A stretch of 64,000 bases of DNA from Dialister hominis (GTDB lineage: Bacteria > Bacillota > Negativicutes > Veillonellales > Dialisteraceae), in assembly GCF_007164725.1 (NCBI RefSeq), contig NZ_AP019697.1:602001-666000 (forward strand), written 5' to 3'. Of this stretch, positions 42,442 through 50,849 are shown one piece after another. The translations under genes and the position numbers were made by a program. Each line of letters begins with the position of its first letter. The stretch's first letter is position 1. The notes beneath the pieces were generated by a model, which had not been told where the DNA came from, searched no databases, and saw only the letters and a list, made by a program, of their open reading frames with translations.

Positions 42442-43827
42442 GTGAGCCGGCTTAGAATAAAAAGAATAGCGGGGGCTGTTTGCGCTGTCATAATCCTCAC
42501 AGCAGGAGCAGCGCCTTTCCTTTGGGCCGGAACGGACAGAGTCATTCCGGGCGTAAGGATCAATGGAACTCCGGCAGGGGGAATGAGCAGGGAAGAACTG
42601 GAAACTCTCATGCATGAGAAAAATGAGGAACTGAAGACGGACGTGCTGGCTGTGAAAAGCGCAGACGGCGTCATTGACGAAGCATGGAAGTTTTCTGATT
42701 TTTCTGTTCATTATAAAGACGATGAAATCGATAAGGCACTCAAAGCAGGCCGTGATGGGAATATAGCGAAAATCTGGTATGACCGCTGGCATGCCCTTGT
42801 CATGGGAGATGCTGTGCACTGGATGGCATCGTATGATGATGGGGCGCTCGGGAATAAGGTCAAAGCACTGGCTTCTGAATACGGAAAGCCTCCTGTCAAT
42901 GCAGAGCCTTCTTTCCATGGAGACGGGTCCGTCACCTTCTCCGGAGGCCGCCCTTATCTCAAGTTTGACGAAAAGGCGCTCCTGGCAGATGCAGGAAGGA
43001 TCCTGTCAAACGGAACAAGCGGAGAAGCAGATGTTTCCGTCCTTGATGAGAAGAAACCGGATCTGACGGAAAAGGAAGCCAAGGAGGTCAATGTTGTCCT
43101 TGGATGGTACACCACGGAATTTGGGATCGACGGAAGCCGCGACAAGAACATTGAAATTGCGGCCAAGAGCATTAAAGGCGTCTACGTGAAGCCAGGGGAG
43201 TCATTCTCCTATAATCAGGCGACAGGCGCAAGGTCGAAGGAAAACGGCTATCAGGAAGCGCCGGTCATCATCAATGGCAAGCTTGAACCCGGCATAGGCG
43301 GAGGCGTCTGCCAGGTAAGTACGACGCTCTTCAATGCGGCGCTTCTTTCAGGCCTTGAAATTACGCAGAGAGCCAACCATTATTCGCCCATCCACTATGC
43401 ACCAATCGGCAGGGATGCGACAGTCGCTGAAGGCATCATTGATTTTGCCTTCCACAATGATCTGAAGCACGGTGTTTATCTCTATTCAGACTATACGCCC
43501 GGAAGCGTCACGATTTATATCCTTGGAAACAGGGAGGACAAGCCGTCTTATGTGGATATTTCCACAGACAAGAACGATGTGATTCCGAATAAGACGAAAA
43601 CGAAAATAGATCCGTCACAGAAGGAAAACAAAAAGACAGACGAGGGACATGACGGACGCCATGTCGTCGTCACACAGAATGTCAAATGGGCTGACGGAAG
43701 GACGTATCACGATACGTTCTACTCCGATTATGATCCCGTAGATACAGTCATCACCTACAAGAGCGAATCTGACCGAAAAGCTGATGAGGATAAAGCAAAG
43801 TCTGAAGGTAATGACAAAACGGAATAA
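42442..43827 (+). CDS. VanW-family protein with peptidoglycan-binding-like domain
   Basis: A 461-residue envelope protein. A single N-terminal membrane segment (AGAVCAVIILTAGAAPFLWA, about 11-30) anchors it. A PG_binding_4-like region (about 40-215) precedes the VanW domain with FSYNQATGARSKENGYQEAP and GGGVCQVSTTLFNAALLSGL. A Lys/Asp-rich tail (about 385-461) follows. VanW proteins occur in vancomycin clusters, but the domain is common in ordinary Firmicutes genomes, so resistance is not implied. GTG 42442 lies 4 nt after holA. Confidence 0.85.
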   Translation: MSRLRIKRIAGAVCAVIILTAGAAPFLWAGTDRVIPGVRINGTPAGGMSREELETLMHEKNEELKTDVLAVKSADGVIDEAWKFSDFSVHYKDDEIDKALKAGRDGNIAKIWYDRWHALVMGDAVHWMASYDDGALGNKVKALASEYGKPPVNAEPSFHGDGSVTFSGGRPYLKFDEKALLADAGRILSNGTSGEADVSVLDEKKPDLTEKEAKEVNVVLGWYTTEFGIDGSRDKNIEIAAKSIKGVYVKPGESFSYNQATGARSKENGYQEAPVIINGKLEPGIGGGVCQVSTTLFNAALLSGLEITQRANHYSPIHYAPIGRDATVAEGIIDFAFHNDLKHGVYLYSDYTPGSVTIYILGNREDKPSYVDISTDKNDVIPNKTKTKIDPSQKENKKTDEGHDGRHVVVTQNVKWADGRTYHDTFYSDYDPVDTVITYKSESDRKADEDKAKSEGNDKTE

Positions 43828-43890
43828 ACCCTTCCGCATGAAATGCGGTATAATGATAGGCGATTTTCTATTGAAGGAGGAGCAGGGTTA

Positions 43891-46800
43891 ATGGGCAAGT
43901 ACCAGCTGAAATCAAGAAAGGAAGGTTCCGTCATCACGCTTCTTGAAGTGGATACGGAATGCAGAGCCTGGTATGTCAAAGCTGATGATAAAGATGCTGC
44001 TGTCAAAACGCTGATATCCATGGGTGAATCGATCCGCTGCCTGGAGTCCATCTACGTCAACGGGGATGATATGACCGAAGATATATTAAGCGCTTTTTCA
44101 GCTGCCAGAAAGACTTCATATCCCGAAGAATTCATGCCTGAGAGCGAGACGGATGATTTTGCGCCGCAGGGCTCATACATGCCGCCTGAAGAAATGATGC
44201 CGGATGATGTGCCGCCTCCGGATGAATACGGATATGAGGAAGCGGGCGCGGCTCCTCTTTCGCCTCTCCCTTCGGCAGAGGAAATAGAGGCAGCTGCTTC
44301 ACAAAGCGGCAGGGAGGAGGCATCTATCGCAGATGAGAGGCCTTCTGAATTTGCAATGCCTGATATTCTTCCCGACCTTGCAAGCGTTCTTCCGAAGACT
44401 GCATTTGTTTCCTCTCCAAAGAAGAATGCTTCAGGGGCTGTCAATGGCATGTACCTTGGCAAGAAGCATATTACCGGAAATCCCGTTGAAATCCGCACAA
44501 TCACTGATGAGGCAGACGGGGTCGTTTTTGTGGGCACTGTCATTAATTGTGAAATGAGGGAACTTAGGAGCAAGAAGAAGCTCTTTTTGATGAGCCTTGC
44601 CGATGAAACGAACGGCATTTCCTGCAAGAAATTCTTCGACCGCCCGGAAGAAGCAGGCGGACTGGAAGAACTGAAGGCAGGGATGGCAGTCAAGGTGCGC
44701 GGCAACGTACGCTTTGACAAGTATTCCGGCGGCCTTGTCCTTGAACTGCAGCAGGTGGAAAAAGGAGAAATCATCAAGATCGATCATGAAGACGATTATC
44801 CGACGCCCCGCGTCGAGCTCCATCTCCATACGAAGATGAGCCTGGACGGACTGATCGATAATGAGGAAATCATCAAGACGGCTGCCAAGTGGCATCATCC
44901 GGCCGTTGCAATTACAGACCACGGCGTCATACAGGCTTTCCCAAAGATCCAGGATCTGGCGGACAAGTACAAGCAGAAGGTCATCTACGGCATGGAAGGG
45001 TACATGATTGAAGATATCCCTGCCGATCCCGATACGGACAGGCAGCAGTACAACCATATCATCATCCTGGCCAAGAACGTCACGGGCCTTAGAAATCTCT
45101 ACCGCATGGTCACGCTTTCCCATCTGAAGTTCTACAGGAAGCGTCCTCTGATACCAAAACCAATCTTAAAGGAACTCCACGAAGGGCTGATTTACGGTTC
45201 GGCCTGCGTCATGGGCGAATTCTTCCGCGCAGTTCTTACAGGAAAGAGTGATGAAGAACTGATCGAGATGGCGAAGTTCTATGACTATCTGGAAGTGCAG
45301 CCTCTTGGAAATAATGAATTCCTGATCAATGACGACAAGTTTGCCGAAGTCAATTCGGAAAAGGATCTGCAGGATCTGAACCGGAAGGTCATTGAAATCG
45401 GCGAAAAGGCTGGACGGCCTGTCTGCGCTACGTCTGATGCGCATTATATGTTTGCCGAGGATCAGAGAAACCGCGACATCCTTCTTTCCAACTGGGAAAA
45501 ACCGGGGAAGATTGAATCCCATCCGCCGGTCTACATCAGGACGACACAGGAAATGCTGGATGAATTCAGCTATCTCCCCAAGGAAAAAGCGCTTGAAATC
45601 GTCGTGGAAAATACGAGAAGGATTGCAGACGAATGCGAAGTCCTCCATCCTCTTGCCGAGGAATGGAAGTCTTACAACCCGAAAATTTCCGGCGCCGATG
45701 AAAAACTGGTGGAAATGTGCTATTCCAATGCCAAGGCCATTTACGGAGACCCGCTTCCCAAAGAAGTGCAGGAGCGCCTGACACTGGAACTGACGCCTAT
45801 TATCAAGCACGGCTACGGCGTCCTCTACTACATTGCGCACAAGCTTGTAAAACATTCCAATGACAGAGGATACCTGGTAGGTTCACGAGGATCCGTCGGT
45901 TCATCCTTCGTTGCTACCATGTCCGGCATTACGGAAGTCAATCCGCTTCCGCCGCACTATGTCTGCCCGAACTGCCACTGGACGCATTTCTATACCGACG
46001 GCTCCGTCGGCGGCGGTTTCGACCTTCCTGACAAGGCATGCCCGGAATGCGGCCATCCGCTCAACAAGAACGGCCATAATATTCCGTTTGCCGTTTTCCT
46101 CGGGTTCGACGGTGATAAGGTCCCTGATATCGATCTTAACTTCTCCTCAGGGGATGATCAGGGCGTTGCCCATAAGTACACGGAAGAACTCTTCGGCCGT
46201 GACAATGTTTTCCGCGCAGGGACCATTGCAGGCATCCAGGACAAGACAGCCTACGGTTTCGTCAAGAAGTATGCGGAAAACAGAGGACTCACCTTCAACG
46301 ATATCTTCATTGAAAAGCTCTCTGCCGGCGTGGCAGGCGTCAAGAGGACGACGGGCCAGCATCCGGCAGGCATCATGGTCTGCCCGAGGGATATGGACAT
46401 CCATAACTTCACGCCTCTGCAGTATGCGGCCAACAAGAAGTACCTGAAGGATGAAGAAGGAAACCGCATCCCCGGAACCATTACCACCCATTTCGATTAC
46501 CATTCCATCTCGGGCCGTATGCTCAAGCTGGATATCCTGGGCCACGATGATCCTAAGGTTATCCGCATGCTCCAGGATATTACGGGCATCGATCCGCTTA
46601 AGATTCCATTTGATGACAAGAAGACATTGTCTCTCTTCAGCTCCACTGAAGCACTGGGCCTTACGCCGCAGCAGCTTGGAGCCGTGATCGGGAACAAGGG
46701 GATTACCGTAGGAGCCCTCGGGCTTCCTGAATACGGGACGCCTTTCGTCCGCGGCATGCTGGAAGATACCAGGCCGAAGAACTTCTCCGAACTGGTACGA

Positions 46801-47610
46801 ATTTCCGGATTCTCCCACGGGACCGACGTATGGCTGAACAATGCGCAGGATCTGATTCGAAGCGGCACAGTCAAACTGGAAGAAGCCATTTCCACCCGAG
46901 ACGACGTCATGAACTATTTGATTGAACATGGCGTAAGACCCCTGACTGCATTCAAGGTCATGGAAAATGTCCGTAAGGGCAAGGGGCTTGAAAAGGGCGG
47001 TTTTAATAACAAGGCAGAACTTGATGCTGCCCATGTACCGCAGTGGTTTATCGATTCCTGCCTGAAGATCGGATACCTCTTTCCGAGAGCCCATGCTGTC
47101 GCTTACGTTATGATGGCATTCCGCATCGCATGGTTCAAGGTGTACCAGCCGCTTGCTTATTATGCGGCGTACTTTACCATCCGCGCAGAAGGGTCTTTCA
47201 ATGCACCGGTCATCCTGAAGGGGCTTGAATCGCAGAAGGCGGAACTCGCCCGCATTGCAGCGCTTGAACATTCGACAGCCGTCGAGAAGGGCAATGCCAC
47301 TGTCATTGAAGTCGCCGCGGAAATGTACCTTCGCGGCATGGAATTCCTTCCCATCGATCTTGACCGCTCGGATGCATCCGAATTCAAGATGGTGGACGGA
47401 AAGCTCCTTCCTCCTTTCAACTGTATTCCTGCCTTAGGGGATGCTGTGGCAAAGGAAATTGTACGTGCCAGGGGCGAGCATCTTTTCACATCGAAGGAGG
47501 ATCTGAAGAAACGCGGCAAGGTCAGCCAGAGTATCATCGACACCATGGATTCCATGGGCATTCTGAAAAATATGCCTGATGAGGAACAGATCAGCCTGTT
47601 CTCTTTCTAA
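43891..47610 (+). CDS. polC: DNA polymerase III PolC lacking the exonuclease domain
   Basis: The replicative polymerase of Firmicutes. The 1239-residue protein has an acidic Pro-rich linker (about 85-165), an OB domain (VVFVGTVINCEMRELRSKK, about 210-235), a PHP domain (LHLHTKMSLDG, about 310-320) and the polymerase core with GSRGSVGSSFVAT (about 664-676), a zinc-type CPNC/CPEC and catalytic PDIDLNFSSG (about 745-754). Standard PolC is about 1430 residues and carries a DEDD exonuclease inside the PHP domain. Here YGMEGYMIEDIP runs straight into NHIIILAKNVTGLRNLY, so the exonuclease is absent. ATG 43891 follows AAGGAGGAG at 43873; ATG 43843 is upstream in-frame with no such site. Confidence 0.95.
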   Translation: MGKYQLKSRKEGSVITLLEVDTECRAWYVKADDKDAAVKTLISMGESIRCLESIYVNGDDMTEDILSAFSAARKTSYPEEFMPESETDDFAPQGSYMPPEEMMPDDVPPPDEYGYEEAGAAPLSPLPSAEEIEAAASQSGREEASIADERPSEFAMPDILPDLASVLPKTAFVSSPKKNASGAVNGMYLGKKHITGNPVEIRTITDEADGVVFVGTVINCEMRELRSKKKLFLMSLADETNGISCKKFFDRPEEAGGLEELKAGMAVKVRGNVRFDKYSGGLVLELQQVEKGEIIKIDHEDDYPTPRVELHLHTKMSLDGLIDNEEIIKTAAKWHHPAVAITDHGVIQAFPKIQDLADKYKQKVIYGMEGYMIEDIPADPDTDRQQYNHIIILAKNVTGLRNLYRMVTLSHLKFYRKRPLIPKPILKELHEGLIYGSACVMGEFFRAVLTGKSDEELIEMAKFYDYLEVQPLGNNEFLINDDKFAEVNSEKDLQDLNRKVIEIGEKAGRPVCATSDAHYMFAEDQRNRDILLSNWEKPGKIESHPPVYIRTTQEMLDEFSYLPKEKALEIVVENTRRIADECEVLHPLAEEWKSYNPKISGADEKLVEMCYSNAKAIYGDPLPKEVQERLTLELTPIIKHGYGVLYYIAHKLVKHSNDRGYLVGSRGSVGSSFVATMSGITEVNPLPPHYVCPNCHWTHFYTDGSVGGGFDLPDKACPECGHPLNKNGHNIPFAVFLGFDGDKVPDIDLNFSSGDDQGVAHKYTEELFGRDNVFRAGTIAGIQDKTAYGFVKKYAENRGLTFNDIFIEKLSAGVAGVKRTTGQHPAGIMVCPRDMDIHNFTPLQYAANKKYLKDEEGNRIPGTITTHFDYHSISGRMLKLDILGHDDPKVIRMLQDITGIDPLKIPFDDKKTLSLFSSTEALGLTPQQLGAVIGNKGITVGALGLPEYGTPFVRGMLEDTRPKNFSELVRISGFSHGTDVWLNNAQDLIRSGTVKLEEAISTRDDVMNYLIEHGVRPLTAFKVMENVRKGKGLEKGGFNNKAELDAAHVPQWFIDSCLKIGYLFPRAHAVAYVMMAFRIAWFKVYQPLAYYAAYFTIRAEGSFNAPVILKGLESQKAELARIAALEHSTAVEKGNATVIEVAAEMYLRGMEFLPIDLDRSDASEFKMVDGKLLPPFNCIPALGDAVAKEIVRARGEHLFTSKEDLKKRGKVSQSIIDTMDSMGILKNMPDEEQISLFSF

Positions 47611-47635
47611 AACAGGATACAAAACAGAGTACATA

Positions 47636-47682
47636 AAAGGGGCTTTAGCAAAATGAACAGTCATTTTGCTAAAGCCCCTTTC
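47636..47682. terminator. Long bidirectional palindromic terminator between polC and queG
   Basis: AAAAGGGGCTTTAGCAAAATG and its complement CATTTTGCTAAAGCCCCTTT pair around a 6-nt loop with A and T runs on the two sides. It is a member of the dispersed palindrome family. Confidence 0.9.
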
Positions 47683-47689
47683 TGTTGAA

Positions 47690-48583
47690 TTATTTTCCGG
47701 AATCTTTTTCTGTAAGATCCAGATTTCTAAGAAGCACTTTTCTTCCTCTCCATGCAAAAGCATATTCCCTCATTTCCTTGTCAAAGGAACGGTTGGAATA
47801 GGATTCCAGTTTCTCACGGGTAAGGAAGGGAAGCCTGTTTTCCCTGATTTCGGGAAGAGGGGAGACGGCGGCGTTCTTGTTGAACGGGCAGCAGAGCTGG
47901 CATTCATCACAGCCGAAAATAAGAGGCGTCCTTGCGATGATTTTTTCCTCTTCTTCAGTCAGCGCTTCCTTTTTCTGCGTCAGGTAGGATTTGCAGTGCC
48001 ATACATCGAAGGAATCCTCGCGGATGACGTGGCCCGGGCAGTGGTAGAAGCACTCCCTGCATTCGCCGCAGGAAAGATCGAGCGGGGAATCAGGCGAAAG
48101 CTCAAGGGTCGTCAGTATGGATCCGATGGTGAAGAAGGAGCCGTACTTTGGATTGATGATGCAGTGATTCTTCCCGAAAAATCCAAGCCCTGCAGCATAG
48201 GCAAGCCAGCGGTCGACCATGGGGGACGTATCGGCAAGGCCCCTGAATCTTGCTTCCAGATATGCATTTCTCATCACGCCGATAATGCGGTCAAGGTAGG
48301 ACTGGATCATTTTGTGATAATCAAGCCCTCTTGCATACAGCGCAATATTTCCCTCCTCCTTGTGGGATGGGCGGTAGGGGAAAAGGATGACAAAAAAGGA
48401 GCGGCTCCCCGGAAGGAGGGCTTCCGTATCTATCCGTTCCTTTATGTCAGCGGGCGCAAGGGGAATGGTTCCTGCTTCAGTAAGCCTTTCTGAAAGTTTT
48501 TCAGAAAAATTCACTGATGCTGCGCCGCAGGCATCGAGTTGCAAGGACGCAGCCGTTTTGACTAAAAGTTCTTTCGCATTCAT
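47690..48583 (-). CDS. queG: Epoxyqueuosine reductase QueG
   Basis: A 297-residue iron-sulfur and cobalamin enzyme that finishes queuosine in tRNA. PMVDRWLAYAAGLGFFGKNH (about 121-140) is the family's substrate region. Two 4Fe-4S sites are CGECRECFYHCP (about 171-182) and CDECQLCCPFN (about 226-236). Canonical QueG is somewhat longer and ends with a HEAT-like domain; this one ends near residue 297, so it is a short form. It starts at ATG 48583 with no strong Shine-Dalgarno. It depends on cobalamin, and cbiZ lies 2 kb away. Confidence 0.88.
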   Translation of the reverse strand: MNAKELLVKTAASLQLDACGAASVNFSEKLSERLTEAGTIPLAPADIKERIDTEALLPGSRSFFVILFPYRPSHKEEGNIALYARGLDYHKMIQSYLDRIIGVMRNAYLEARFRGLADTSPMVDRWLAYAAGLGFFGKNHCIINPKYGSFFTIGSILTTLELSPDSPLDLSCGECRECFYHCPGHVIREDSFDVWHCKSYLTQKKEALTEEEEKIIARTPLIFGCDECQLCCPFNKNAAVSPLPEIRENRLPFLTREKLESYSNRSFDKEMREYAFAWRGRKVLLRNLDLTEKDSGK

Positions 48584-48690
48584 TCATAACCTCATGAAAA
48601 AGGGACGGAATACAGTCATGCTGCCTGCCTTTTTTTCAGGCCTTCAGCAATGCGGGGTCGTTCCCTTCCTCGTGTCATTCAATAAAAAGA

Positions 48691-48733
48691 AGGCTGTGAA
48701 TAAATGATTGCACATTTTGTCACAGCCTCTGTG
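48691..48733 (-). terminator. Terminator after the zeta-toxin-like gene
   Basis: Read on the minus strand, AGGCTGTGACAAAATG pairs with CATTTATTCACAGCCT, followed by TCTTTTTA. It is a member of the dispersed palindrome family. Confidence 0.8.
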
Positions 48734-48734
48734 T

Positions 48735-49778
48735 TTATTTAACCATGCGCTTGGAAAGAAGTTCGCTGACTTTTTCCGTCGGCATGTCGTCACTGTCGTA
48801 AAGGAGCCCTTTCGGACTTTTTATGATGAGCCTGTCCATCAGATTCTGGGCAACAAGATCATTCGTTGCAGAAAGGAAGGAGAGGCATGCTTTATCATGA
48901 AATTCCTTGGTGATCAGGCGGGAGAGTCCAGGCGCTTTGAGTCTCTGCTGGAGGAAGAGCTGATGGATGGCCTTCCAGCTTTCCTTCTTGGGGCAGGCCC
49001 TTAGAAGAACGCAGATGGTGTAACCCTTTTCCTTCAGGTAGCTGATGTAATTCATCGTGTGGGCTACATTTTCCAGCGATCCTTCCTGAAGGATGTTGTA
49101 GCCTTCTTCTCTCGCTTTCTTCATCGTAAGGTCAGACAGGTACTGGCCCTGCGCCATGGAGAAGCAGGCAGCGTACTGTCCGTATTTCTTCAGAAGCTGT
49201 TTGTAGCGCGGATGGAAACCGCGGAAGTTGTCGCTCATGGACTGGATGATATCGCCGTCATAGTCTTCAATGATCATGGATGACATGCGGGTTTTTCCTG
49301 ATCCGGGCTGGCCTGCGATGATAAAGGCAGTGGGATGTTTTTTGTGGCCCGTCTTTCCTTCAGTGACAGAAGGCCAGACCGTCTTTTCAAAAAAATCATC
49401 CATTTCAGCAGGATCGAACCTGCTTTCCTTTTCAATCACCTGGCGCGTCAGCTTGGCGCTTGTCACAGGACGGAATATCTGATCCTGCACGTATTTCGTT
49501 TCGATGGCATAAGCTTCCCTGAGCATGCCGACTTGCGCAGACATAGCAAGTCCATGTCCCTTGCGGAGTTCGATCAGAGACATTTCATGGATGGTCATAC
49601 GCCAGAGCTTATAAAGGCGCGCTTCATCTGCCGGCTGTATGGCCTTCTCACCTTTCAGAGTGCAGAGCAGGTTGTGAATGGTCTGGAATATTTCTGCATT
49701 CACCTCAAGCTGTATCCCCATAGGGGTAATTTCTGCCGATTCACTTAGTTCTTCGATGGTCCGCTCGTCATAGGGCAT
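48735..49778 (-). CDS. Zeta-toxin-family protein
   Basis: A 347-residue protein. The C-terminal half is a zeta-toxin fold: P-loop AGQPGSGKTRMSS (about 154-166), SDNFRGFHPRYKQLLKKYG (about 180-198) and ILQEGSLENVAHTMNYISY. Zeta toxins phosphorylate UDP-N-acetylglucosamine and block wall synthesis. The N-terminal 140 residues are helical (EIFQTIHNLLCTLKGEKA, MSLIELRKGHGLAMSAQVGM) and unrecognised. No epsilon/PezA-type antitoxin gene lies on either side. Catalytic residues are present in outline, but activity is unproven. The start is ATG 49778 with AAGGAGTTGG upstream. Confidence 0.82.
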   Translation of the reverse strand: MPYDERTIEELSESAEITPMGIQLEVNAEIFQTIHNLLCTLKGEKAIQPADEARLYKLWRMTIHEMSLIELRKGHGLAMSAQVGMLREAYAIETKYVQDQIFRPVTSAKLTRQVIEKESRFDPAEMDDFFEKTVWPSVTEGKTGHKKHPTAFIIAGQPGSGKTRMSSMIIEDYDGDIIQSMSDNFRGFHPRYKQLLKKYGQYAACFSMAQGQYLSDLTMKKAREEGYNILQEGSLENVAHTMNYISYLKEKGYTICVLLRACPKKESWKAIHQLFLQQRLKAPGLSRLITKEFHDKACLSFLSATNDLVAQNLMDRLIIKSPKGLLYDSDDMPTEKVSELLSKRMVK

Positions 49779-49889
49779 AGCCTTACCAACTCCTTTTATT
49801 CATTACATGGAATCATCTTTTCCAATCATAGCAAAGCATGGTGCTTTTGTCTAATATTACTTATGCTCTGTAAATGGAAGCCTGCCGGA

Positions 49890-50675
49890 TCAGCTTTTTT
49901 CAGAGAGTTTTCTCAAGCGGTCAATGTCCTGGGCAGGAGGCGTCCTTAGCAGGGAAGAGGCATTCCAGGGATGGTCATATGTTTCTATGCAGTCCCTGAC
50001 CGACTCATAGGCGGCCTTTGAAAGAAGAGAGCCCAGGAGGGAAAAAGATCCGGCATCCGTGTATTTTTTCCCTTCTGGATCACAGATGAGGGTAATGCCG
50101 TCTGTGCATGTTCCTGTTGCAGGAAGGCCGTTATTGACATCAGCGATCCCAAGGTCCTGAAGGGCAGCGGATTTTCCTTCCGTCAGTGTAATCAGGGCTC
50201 TTGCCATGACACATTCGGGAAGGAAGCCGCTGGCAATGATCATCATGTTGATTGTTCCGACCGGAAAGAAATGCTCGTCTTCTTCCCTGTAAAGGGCAGG
50301 GGAAGAAGCGCGGCAGGCTGTCTTTTCAACACCGCCTGTTGTAACGGCCTCTATGGTCATGCCGCCCGCGGAAAGCACTTTATGGGAATAGAGCCTGACG
50401 CGGGCAGCGGTCAGAAGGGAAGGACATTTCTCAGGGCTTTCTGTGACTTCTTCTGCGCAGATCTTCAGGTATGACTCAACCGACCCTCCCGGGAAATCCT
50501 GAAGGGATTCATAATACCCGGTCAGCTTCTGATTAAGAGCAGACCGTATGCTTCTGTATCCGCCTGCCCAGAGGGCGGTGGAAAGGGAATTCATGTCCCT
50601 GTCGAATTCTATCAGCAGTTTCTCATCCGAAATGGAAAGGCTCGCGCCTTTGGAAACAAGAGTGATTTTATCCAT
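49890..50675 (-). CDS. cbiZ: Adenosylcobinamide amidohydrolase CbiZ
   Basis: A 261-residue enzyme that hydrolyses adenosylcobinamide to cobyric acid so that scavenged cobinamides can enter cobalamin synthesis. ALITLTEGKSAALQDLGIAD and LPATGTCTDGITLICDPEG, followed by YTDAGSFSLLGSLLSKAAYE, are the diagnostic CbiZ blocks. No other cobalamin gene is nearby. Cobalamin-dependent QueG is two genes away. ATG 50675 follows AAAGGACC. The upstream gap (50676-50849) carries TATAAT-like sequence on the minus strand. Confidence 0.8.
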   Translation of the reverse strand: MDKITLVSKGASLSISDEKLLIEFDRDMNSLSTALWAGGYRSIRSALNQKLTGYYESLQDFPGGSVESYLKICAEEVTESPEKCPSLLTAARVRLYSHKVLSAGGMTIEAVTTGGVEKTACRASSPALYREEDEHFFPVGTINMMIIASGFLPECVMARALITLTEGKSAALQDLGIADVNNGLPATGTCTDGITLICDPEGKKYTDAGSFSLLGSLLSKAAYESVRDCIETYDHPWNASSLLRTPPAQDIDRLRKLSEKS

Positions 50676-50772
50676 AATGGGTCCTTTCTAATTTCTACCT
50701 TATATAATTTAATTATACCATTGGGAAAAGAATGAAAAGTCATGACCGGTTTTCCTGATTTTTATCCCTTAT

Positions 50773-50801
50773 TTGAAGTCGATGGCAAAGTATGATACCA
50801 T
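50773..50801 (+). promoter_or_regulatory. Candidate promoter of the 50850 gene
   Basis: TTGAAG (50773-50778) and TACCAT (50796-50801) are 17 bp apart; both boxes are weak matches. Confidence 0.4.
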
Positions 50802-50849
50802 GTAACTGAATTTTGTGTAATCGAATGTAATGGAAAATCAGGTGAATTC

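Noticed and set aside
42442-43827. Vancomycin-resistance determinant (VanW)
   Set aside because: VanW domains are common in ordinary Firmicutes genomes, and no vanH, vanA or vanX relatives are present.
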